Shown piece by piece: positions 6,729 through 10,833 of a DNA stretch of 10,833 bases. The DNA is taken from contig CAYPHJ010000134.1 in NCBI GenBank assembly GCA_964410485.1, positions 1-10,833 of the forward strand, given 5' to 3'. The position numbers and the translations under genes were made by a program. The stretch comes from CAYPHJ01 sp964410485. GTDB lineage: Bacteria; Desulfobacterota; Binatia; UBA9968. The notes under the pieces were generated by a model. That model was not told the DNA's origin and searched no databases. It saw only the letters and a list, made by a program, of their open reading frames with translations. Each line of letters starts with the position of its first letter. Position 1 is the stretch's first letter.

Positions 6729-7574
6729 CTAGAATTCCACCGTTTTCCGGTCACTTCCGCGTATCACCTCGACGCGATACTTTTCCTGCGGCCGAACCTG
6801 GGGAGCAGGTCGCGGAGCTCCGGCTTTGACAGGGGCGCGTGCCGGCGCTGCTATGGCCAGGAGGTCGCGTTTATTGCTGCCTCGAGTCTGGGCAACCGAA
6901 TTGTCACCGAGGGCCCGGAGCGCCAGAATGATCTGCCCTTCTTGAGAGGCAATGGAGAGCTTCTCCGCTTCTTCAGGGGTTACCTCGATAGTTATCGATC
7001 GCGCTAACTGAGCCTTCGCGTCCTTGGGTTGCTCTACATTTTGCGCAACGGAGAGAACCCGCATGTTCTGAAGGACAATCTTGGAGATTCTGTCGTTCTG
7101 ATTCCCCGTCGGCGGGTCGGTGGTCACGATCACATCCACCCGATCGTCAGGCAGCAAAAAGCCGCTGACACCGATAATCTCATCCACCCGCACGGCCATC
7201 GCGCGCTTTCCCGGGTCCAGGCGAACGGTTAGTCCACTTCCCTCGCCCGACAGTCTGGATTCCAGGATCGCCTCGCCGGCGAATATTTTGCTCTTGTTGG
7301 TCTTCCCGACGACTGCGTCGGCGGACGTGAAAGAGCCGGCAGGCACCGATGTTTTTGGAAACTTCTTGACTGCGACCGTACCGTCTTTCACTAATTCTTT
7401 GGTAATCGCAGTCCCGGCAGGAATATCTTTGCCGGCGACAACAATGTCGACCGTAGCCAGCCTCAGATTGTCTGCCGCTATCCTCTGCTGGCGCAGAAAG
7501 TTGTAAATGCCGTATGAGGCGATGAGGCCAAAAAATACGGCGACCACCAGTGCTATCTTCAATCGGTTTTGCAT
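6729..7574 (-). CDS. cpaB: CpaB/RcpC, periplasmic Tad pilus assembly protein (SAF domain)
   Basis: The 281-residue protein starts with a membrane anchor (about 6-26). A SAF domain follows (about 40-105, with VVAGKDIPAGTAIT and GEAILESRL), then the CpaB/RcpC domain (about 115-225), carrying the hallmark GKRAMAVRVDEIIGVSGFLL, DDRVDVIVT and TIEVTPEEAEKLSIASQEGQ. A Pro/Ala-rich tail (about 240-265) precedes the C-terminus. Family knowledge: CpaB is periplasmic and works with the CpaC secretin, perhaps stabilising or gating it; SAF domains occur in proteins that contact glycan or pilus structures. ATG 7574 has a good ribosome site (GGGGAG, 6 nt spacing). The secretin start lies 29 nt after its stop, so cpaB and cpaC are an operon pair. 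Upstream is a 373-nt repeat-filled spacer, unusual inside a tad operon. Confidence 0.94.
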   Translation of the reverse strand: MQNRLKIALVVAVFFGLIASYGIYNFLRQQRIAADNLRLATVDIVVAGKDIPAGTAITKELVKDGTVAVKKFPKTSVPAGSFTSADAVVGKTNKSKIFAGEAILESRLSGEGSGLTVRLDPGKRAMAVRVDEIIGVSGFLLPDDRVDVIVTTDPPTGNQNDRISKIVLQNMRVLSVAQNVEQPKDAKAQLARSITIEVTPEEAEKLSIASQEGQIILALRALGDNSVAQTRGSNKRDLLAIAAPARAPVKAGAPRPAPQVRPQEKYRVEVIRGSDRKTVEF

Positions 7575-7947
7575 ATTTTGCTCCCCTTTACATTTAGCCG
7601 TGTGTACGGCCGTTCAACAGTTCAAGCGTTCAAAGGTTCAAGATAGGGATGGGACTTCAACCCGTCCAATCCGAATCTTCAACCTTCATCCTTTCGCCCT
7701 TGCCATCCTCAATCGCGCACCGCGCGCAGTTCCGAGTTTCAAGTTCCCAAGTTTCGAGTTACCCCACCACCGGGGAGCGCTCTTTGATTTATCCTTTTCC
7801 TCTCCATCCTCGATCTTCCATCCTCAATTCTCAGTTTTACTTACTCTGCGATCTTTGCGTTCTTTGTGGTGAAATTCTCTTCTCTCCACCCTTCACTCTT
7901 CACCATTCCTCAACGTCGAACCTCGAACTTCGAACCTCGAACTGTAT
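7575..7947. repeat. 373-nt repeat mosaic between cpaA and cpaB (periods 7, 8 and 9)
   Basis: No protein-like frame is present on either strand. From right to left: four heptads TCGAACC/TCGAACT (7916-7943); C/T-rich heptads that on the minus strand read GTGAAGA, GTGAAGG, GTGGAGA; three 9-bp units CTCTGCGAT, CTTTGCGTT, CTTTGTGGT (7844-7870); further C/T-rich heptads (about 7790-7836); AGTTCCG, AGTTTCA, AGTTCCC, AAGTTTCG, AGTTACC (7728-7763); and four 8-bp units GTTCAANN (7612-7643). The 9-bp array resembles a dispersed 'TTCACCACAAAGAACGCAAAG' intergenic repeat I recall from many environmental genomes. It may separate the mRNA into cpaA and cpaB segments, but no terminator is evident. Confidence 0.7.
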
Positions 7948-8487
7948 CTAAAACCCCGCCCACTTGCCGTCTCTATCCAGATAAAAAGCCACCAGCACTC
8001 CCAAGCCGATGCCAACCGCCCACGGGATTGTCTTGCTCTCGCCCGCTCGCTGCCAAACGGGTTCCGGCAAGACCCGCCCAAAACTCATGACCATCAGTTT
8101 CACGTCTTTCCACAGGCGTACAAAGCCTCTGAGCTGAAGGCCGCGACAGGCAACGGAGATCAAGGCGAGAAGACCGCTCATTAATCCGGAGTAGAAAAGA
8201 ATTCGTGGCATCCAGTGAATCCCGAGAAGCGCTCCCAACGATCCGACCAGTTTAACGTCTCCAGCGCCCAACCAACCGAGAGCGAACGGAATTATTAATA
8301 CGGCTATGCCCACCGCCAGCCCGGAAAACCCATACAAGAACTGCGCAAAGCCCTCGAACAAATTGATAGACAGCCCGAGTAATATTGCCGACGCAGTCAA
8401 CCAGTTGGGGATGCGCCGCTCTTTAAGATCGAAAAAAATTGCCAGGGCCACCACACTAACCAGGATTATGTCTTTTGCGAAAGTCAA
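7948..8487 (-). CDS. cpaA: CpaA/TadV, prepilin peptidase of the Tad system
   Basis: This 179-residue protein is a short type IV prepilin peptidase (A24 aspartic protease) without the N-terminal methyltransferase domain, as usual for TadV/CpaA. Both catalytic aspartates are visible: Asp20 in FFDLKERRIPNWL and Asp77 in the GxGD motif GAGDVKL (74-80). Hydrophobic segments at about 5-20, 31-50, 54-73, 80-115 and 155-171 give the expected polytopic membrane protein. It cleaves leader peptides of Flp (at EDG/QGLVEY) and probably of the TadE-like protein. The only plausible start is TTG 8487: a stop lies five codons upstream and no in-frame ATG or GTG keeps the first membrane helix. No ribosome site is visible, so translation may be weak. 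The gene lies 175 nt downstream of flp, beyond a stable hairpin, and may have its own promoter (8512-8540). Confidence 0.92.
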   Translation of the reverse strand: MTFAKDIILVSVVALAIFFDLKERRIPNWLTASAILLGLSINLFEGFAQFLYGFSGLAVGIAVLIIPFALGWLGAGDVKLVGSLGALLGIHWMPRILFYSGLMSGLLALISVACRGLQLRGFVRLWKDVKLMVMSFGRVLPEPVWQRAGESKTIPWAVGIGLGVLVAFYLDRDGKWAGF

Positions 8488-8511
8488 TTTTTCACACGCC
8501 TAAACGGCGCA

Positions 8512-8540
8512 ATGCTATATCGAAGGTTATAACATGTCAA
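8512..8540 (-). promoter_or_regulatory. Candidate sigma-70-type promoter for cpaA
   Basis: On the minus strand a perfect TTGACA (8535-8540) is followed after 17 nt by TAGCAT (8512-8517), which matches 4 of 6 bases of the -10 box. Transcription would start near 8505, about 18 nt before the TTG start of cpaA. An inverted repeat ATGTCA (8534-8539) / TGACAT (8558-8563) overlaps the -35 box and could be an operator. Confidence 0.4.
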
Positions 8541-8588
8541 CAAAAATTTGGGAATTGTGACATTTGTGCGGATCTCCATGGAGCCAAC

Positions 8589-8642
8589 ACAACGACACGC
8601 TTCGGGGGAAGGGGTTCCTCCCCCCGAAGCCAAGTTCGTTGT
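8589..8642 (-). terminator. Strong stem-loop between flp and cpaA (attenuator or mRNA-stabiliser candidate)
   Basis: A perfect 10-bp stem, GCTTCGGGGG (8599-8608) with CCCCCGAAGC (8621-8630), is extended by a second 7-bp stem, ACAACGA (8589-8595) with TCGTTGT (8636-8642), across small internal loops. It begins 21 nt after the flp stop on the minus strand. No U-run follows on that strand, so it is not a textbook intrinsic terminator. Its position fits a partial terminator or 3'-end stabiliser that lets the pilin be made in excess over the assembly proteins. Confidence 0.6.
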
Positions 8643-8662
8643 CTTTCCAGGACAGCAACTGT

Positions 8663-8854
8663 TTATGGCGCTGCACAAGTCGTAGGCGACGCCAAGCAAG
8701 AACCGATGTCCTCCCACGATGCTGAAAGCTGGTTACCGATGTTGGTGTCCTTGATCGCAATCCAGAAGACAAAGACCACCAGGAGCACAATCAGAGCATA
8801 CTCGACAAGTCCTTGGCCATCCTCCTCAATAAAGAGTCGTTTCATAAGTTCCAT
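8663..8854 (-). CDS. flp: Flp pilin, major subunit of the Tad pilus
   Basis: This 63-residue prepilin has a 13-residue leader rich in charge, the cleavage site EDG/QGLVEYALI, and a hydrophobic helix LIVLLVVFVFWIAI (about 21-34). Cleavage after Gly13 would give a 50-residue mature pilin with Glu at +5 (Glu18) and Tyr at +6 (Tyr19), the Flp hallmarks. The polar C-terminal part contains two cysteines (53 and 60), which could form a disulphide. ATG 8854 is chosen because AAAGGGGGTGA (8860-8870), close to a full anti-SD match, lies just upstream; Met4 is also possible and the frame extends further without a start as good. It heads the tad operon, is preceded by a sigma-54-like motif, and is followed by a strong hairpin, consistent with high expression. 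Confidence 0.95.
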   Translation of the reverse strand: MELMKRLFIEEDGQGLVEYALIVLLVVFVFWIAIKDTNIGNQLSASWEDIGSCLASPTTCAAP

Positions 8855-8859
8855 TGATT

Positions 8860-8870
8860 TCACCCCCTTT
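8860..8870 (-). promoter_or_regulatory. Strong ribosome binding site of flp
   Basis: AAAGGGGGTGA matches the 16S 3' end complement AAGGAGGTGA at all but one position and lies 5 nt before ATG 8854. It fixes the flp start and is the best ribosome site in the window. Confidence 0.8.
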
Positions 8871-8920
8871 CTTAATAACTTTTTGCGTCTTTGCAGTGTG
8901 CCATCGACGTTGTGGCAAAC

Positions 8921-8936
8921 AGCAGAAAGTATGCCA
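8921..8936 (-). promoter_or_regulatory. Candidate sigma-54 promoter of flp
   Basis: Minus-strand TGGCATACTTTCTGCT fits the -24/-12 consensus TGGCAC-N5-TTGCW, with GG and GC at the required 10-nt spacing and mismatches only at the C of CAC and the first T of TTGC. Transcription would begin near 8910, leaving a leader of about 55 nt before the flp ATG. The TTGTCA/TGACAA repeat at 8987-9007 would sit about 75-97 nt upstream, a usual place for an activator. A minus-strand TTGACA at 8988-8993 with no good -10 is the weaker sigma-70 alternative. Confidence 0.5.
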
Positions 8937-8986
8937 TCATCCAACTGCGAACAAATTTCGCCGTTTAGCCGCGCCCTTTCGAAAAA

Positions 8987-9035
8987 TTGTCAAAGGATTC
9001 ATGACAAATCTGGCAGTGCGCTTGCTGAATTTGTC
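8987..9035. repeat. Overlapping TTGTCA / TGACAA inverted repeats (operator candidate)
   Basis: TTGTCA (8987-8992) and TGACAA (9002-9007) form a 6-bp inverted repeat with a 9-nt spacer. GACAAAT (9003-9009) and ATTTGTC (9029-9035) form a second, 7-bp inverted repeat that brackets the plus-strand sigma-54-like motif. Related boxes recur at 9149-9156 and 9185-9192. Repeats of this form usually bind dimeric regulators; the regulator is unknown. Confidence 0.45.
9011..9026 (+). promoter_or_regulatory. Candidate sigma-54 promoter reading toward the GGDEF gene
   Basis: TGGCAGTGCGCTTGCT matches TGGCAC-N5-TTGCW at every consensus position except the last base of the -24 element. This is the best sigma-54-like match I found. 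Transcription would begin near 9037 on the plus strand, about 455 nt before the first recognised gene (9491). It would therefore drive either a long-leader mRNA for the GGDEF/kinase pair or an unrecognised RNA. Confidence 0.45.
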
Positions 9036-9143
9036 GCAAACGCACAATTTGGTAAGACTGGGTATCATCGTGTGTTGCCGGCCGGCGCCCGACATTTCTA
9101 AGTCAGAAACCGCTAAGTGTTTATGCTGCCTCTCTGAAGCTGC

Positions 9144-9326
9144 ACTTTTTGTCACTTGATACCTTCGGACCATCGACTTTTTCTAGTGACAATTAACTCG
9201 CTCTGTCAGTGGTACAGGTTTTGCGTTCAAGATGGCGGTTATAAAAGGGAGAACTGCAGGCTGACCAGGAGCACCATCTGCCGCTCGAATACCGCATTGC
9301 CGGAGCGAAGAAGGACTTTTTGTCAC
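9144..9326. repeat. Direct repeat ACTTTTTGTCAC with an inverted partner
   Basis: ACTTTTTGTCAC occurs at 9144-9155 and again at 9315-9326, 171 bp apart. Between them AGTGACAA (9185-9192) is the exact inverse of TTGTCACT (9149-9156). All lie in the leader region of the GGDEF gene, so they could be regulator boxes of the same class as those at 8987-9035. Confidence 0.4.
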
Positions 9327-9423
9327 AGCAAACGACATATCAGGACAGCTATGGCCGAGGCTATACATCTAAGGTTATATTTACGTATATCGCCAGATAT
9401 ATACCGAGAAACCGCTTTCACAC

Positions 9424-9435
9424 GCCGCATGCGGC
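9424..9435. repeat. Perfect 12-bp palindrome upstream of the GGDEF gene
   Basis: GCCGCATGCGGC is self-complementary and ends 55 nt before ATG 9491. It could be an operator for a dimeric regulator or a small hairpin in the 5' leader. A chance palindrome cannot be excluded. Confidence 0.3.
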
Positions 9436-9490
9436 AGGAAAGCGCCGTTATTTTGGTTGAAAAGACGAAGCTTTCAGTCTAACAGGTAAA

Positions 9491-10447
9491 ATGATGAACT
9501 CAGGAAATGAAAAGAACCAGCTGACCGTTCTGGTCATAGAAGACCATCCCGACCAGAGAGATCTCCTTGCTATCGTGCTACAGCGAGAAGGATACCGCGT
9601 GATAACCGCTGCAAACGGAGTGGAGGCCCTGGAACAGCTCCAGCAGCACCAGGTCCATATTGCGTTGTCCGATATTATGATGCCCAAAATGGATGGTTTC
9701 GAGCTGATCAACAAAATTCGCAGCAGCCCGGCGCTCAAGAATATCTACTTGATTCTGATAACGGCCAGAATTCAGGAAGGAGACAGGGTTCGGGGCCTCG
9801 ACATGGGGGCCGACGATTACATCACCAAACCGTTTTCTTTTTCTGAATTACTGGCGCGCGTGCGGGTCGGTTCTCGCGTGGTGCAGTACCAGCAGCATTT
9901 GGAATACCAGAGCCAGGTGGATTCTTTAACCGGCCTGTTCAATCGCCGGGCCTTCGAGAAAAAAGTCGAGGAAGAGTTCGAGCGAGCCAAGCGATATCAC
10001 CATCCCCTCTCACTACTGATCCTGGACATCGACAATTTCAAAAACATCAACGATACATACGGCCACCAAGGCGGCGATGCGGCTTTGGTCAAAATTGGCG
10101 AGACGCTCAAAGACAAAACACGCCGGAGTGATTTTCCGTCGCGTTACGGAGGCGAGGAATTCGTCCTCGTTCTGCCGGAAACCGATGCGGAAAATGCCGT
10201 GCAAGTCGCGGAGAAAATCCATGAAGACGTCCGCACATCACAGTTCGGCACGGCGGCGAAACCCTTTGTTTTGACCGTGAGCATCGGTCTCAGCTCGACG
10301 TCAAACAAGGAATATTCCGACTGGCGCGAAATGCTAAAGGATGCCGATTATGCCCTCTACCTGGCCAAAAACACAGGCAAAGATCGCGTCGAAGTCTTCA
10401 GTTCGGAAAAAAAAACTGAGTCAACGCAAGCACACACCATCGGCTGA
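9491..10447 (+). CDS. Response regulator with diguanylate cyclase output (REC-GGDEF, PleD-like)
   Basis: This 318-residue cytoplasmic protein has a receiver domain (about 11-128) and a GGDEF domain (about 140-305). Receiver residues are intact: acidic pair Glu17-Asp18, phosphoacceptor Asp61 (SDIMMPKMDG), Thr91 and Lys113 (TKPF). The cyclase begins with DSLTGLFNRRAF (144-155) and has metal-binding Asp179 (ILDIDNFK), the substrate stretch NDTYGHQGGD (187-196), the active site GGEEF (220-224) and the inhibitory I-site RRSD (211-214). It should therefore make c-di-GMP from two GTP, be activated by phosphorylation-driven dimerisation and be feedback-inhibited. ATG 9491 follows CAGGTAAA; Met2 is slightly better spaced from the AGG. 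A membrane kinase gene begins 3 nt after its stop and is the obvious phosphodonor. It is divergent from flp. Confidence 0.95.
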   Translation: MMNSGNEKNQLTVLVIEDHPDQRDLLAIVLQREGYRVITAANGVEALEQLQQHQVHIALSDIMMPKMDGFELINKIRSSPALKNIYLILITARIQEGDRVRGLDMGADDYITKPFSFSELLARVRVGSRVVQYQQHLEYQSQVDSLTGLFNRRAFEKKVEEEFERAKRYHHPLSLLILDIDNFKNINDTYGHQGGDAALVKIGETLKDKTRRSDFPSRYGGEEFVLVLPETDAENAVQVAEKIHEDVRTSQFGTAAKPFVLTVSIGLSSTSNKEYSDWREMLKDADYALYLAKNTGKDRVEVFSSEKKTESTQAHTIG

Positions 10448-10450
10448 GAC

Positions 10451-10833
10451 ATGCGCCTTCGAAATGTCGCTTTCTTTTCCCTTCTTCTGGTGCCCATCCT
10501 GCTAGTCGCCCTGTTATTTTTCGGCTCAGGCACCATTAATCCTTTAGCTCCCGGCCTCCTTCAGAACATCCGGCTTAAACCCGACGATTGGCTTAATTTC
10601 GTAACAAATAACTTTCTTTATCTACTGAATCTCATCAAGGGCGGCGGCCACGACCTGGTGTTCTATGGCGCGCTTGCGCTCATGAGCCTGCTGATGTTGG
10701 CGCTGGCGATCGCCAGCGCGCGATCGGCACCTCAGGATAGTACGCAGGCGATGCTGGAATTGCTGAAGCAAGAAAAGGAAAAAGCGGAAAACCTGGCAAA
10801 GCTCAAATCCGAATTCCTCAATCAAGTCTCTCA
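10451..10833 (+). CDS. Membrane sensor histidine kinase, 5' part only (runs off right edge)
   Basis: The 127 visible codons start at ATG 10451, 3 nt after the stop of the GGDEF gene, implying translational coupling since no clear ribosome site is seen. The protein has a first membrane helix (about 6-24), a short extracytoplasmic loop (about 25-68), and a second helix (about 70-90). A charged coiled coil follows (about 97-118, LELLKQEKEKAENLAKLK), then the start of a HisKA dimerisation domain, KSEFLNQVS, where family members continue HELRTP. The last two bases, CA, fit the expected His codon. There is no room for a PAS or other large sensor domain before HisKA; the loop of about 44 residues would be the sensor. 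It probably phosphorylates Asp61 of the upstream receiver-cyclase. The catalytic ATPase domain lies outside the window. Confidence 0.85.
   Translation, partial: MRLRNVAFFSLLLVPILLVALLFFGSGTINPLAPGLLQNIRLKPDDWLNFVTNNFLYLLNLIKGGGHDLVFYGALALMSLLMLALAIASARSAPQDSTQAMLELLKQEKEKAENLAKLKSEFLNQVS

Larger units (their letters stand above)
8855..9490. other. 636-nt divergent regulatory region between flp and the GGDEF gene
   Basis: No protein-like frame is present; the open frames here have random composition. The region holds two sigma-54-like motifs, TTGTCA/TGACAA inverted repeats (8987-9035), a 12-bp direct repeat with an inverted partner (9144-9326), a small AT-rich hairpin TATATC-GCCA-GATATA (9386-9401) and a 12-bp palindrome (9424-9435). 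I looked for a GEMM-type c-di-GMP riboswitch and saw none. A non-coding RNA in 9037-9480 is possible but unsupported. Confidence 0.6.

Noticed and set aside
7844..7943. Regular short repeats as a CRISPR array
   Set aside because: Units are 7-9 bp, contiguous and degenerate, with no spacers and no cas genes.
8475..9101. 208-codon plus-strand open frame over flp and its flanks
   Set aside because: It runs antisense to the clear Flp pilin and through the hairpin; its composition is not protein-like.
8490..9426. 11-mer TTTCACACGCC at 8490-8500 and 9416-9426
   Set aside because: Several identical 11-mer pairs are expected by chance in 10.8 kb, and nothing else links the two sites.
9156..9482. 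108-codon plus-strand open frame between the sigma-54-like motif and the GGDEF gene
   Set aside because: It starts at TTG without a ribosome site and has random, Arg-rich composition with no recognisable domain. It looks like a chance frame.
9037..9490. c-di-GMP riboswitch in the leader of the GGDEF gene
   Set aside because: I found no GEMM-type conserved core or paired helices by eye. A covariance-model search would settle it.

Overview
The window is bacterial DNA of moderately high GC. Nearly all of its left 8.9 kb is one minus-strand Tad (tight adherence, Flp type IVc) pilus locus. On the plus strand at the right end lies a two-gene signalling cassette. Gene order, a REC-GGDEF protein, sigma-54-like motifs and intergenic REP-like palindromes would suit a Deltaproteobacterium-like or related environmental lineage. 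No marker gene settles this, and a run of exactly 100 Ns (5938-6037) suggests a draft or metagenomic assembly.

Layout in the direction of tad transcription (right to left): Flp pilin (8663-8854); a strong hairpin; prepilin peptidase CpaA/TadV (7948-8487); a 373-nt repeat-rich spacer; CpaB/RcpC (6729-7574); secretin CpaC/RcpA (from 6699, lost in the gap); a second repeat-rich spacer; CpaE/TadZ (4508-5719); ATPase CpaF/TadA (3104-4501); inner-membrane proteins TadB (2133-3107) and TadC (1192-2121); a small DUF192 protein (789-1187); a 469-nt spacer with an inverted pair of REP-like elements and a possible decayed coding remnant; and the start of a TadE-like minor pilin (1-319), which runs off the left edge.

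Together these genes encode the core of a Tad machine. Flp is matured by CpaA, CpaF powers assembly on the TadB/TadC platform, CpaE/TadZ probably places the machine, CpaC with CpaB forms the outer-membrane channel, and TadE is a minor pilin. Across 8855-9490, divergent from flp, lies a regulatory region with two sigma-54-like motifs (8921-8936 minus, 9011-9026 plus) and several TTGTCA/TGACAA boxes. Beyond it are a PleD-like response regulator with a diguanylate cyclase domain (9491-10447) and the first 127 codons of a membrane sensor histidine kinase (10451 to the right edge). The simplest reading is a kinase/c-di-GMP pair next to the pili it may control; that link is inference.

I see no clearly new protein system. 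The least explained material is non-coding: degenerate repeats of 7-, 8- and 9-bp period filling several spacers, and the architecture of the flp/cyclase intergenic region.
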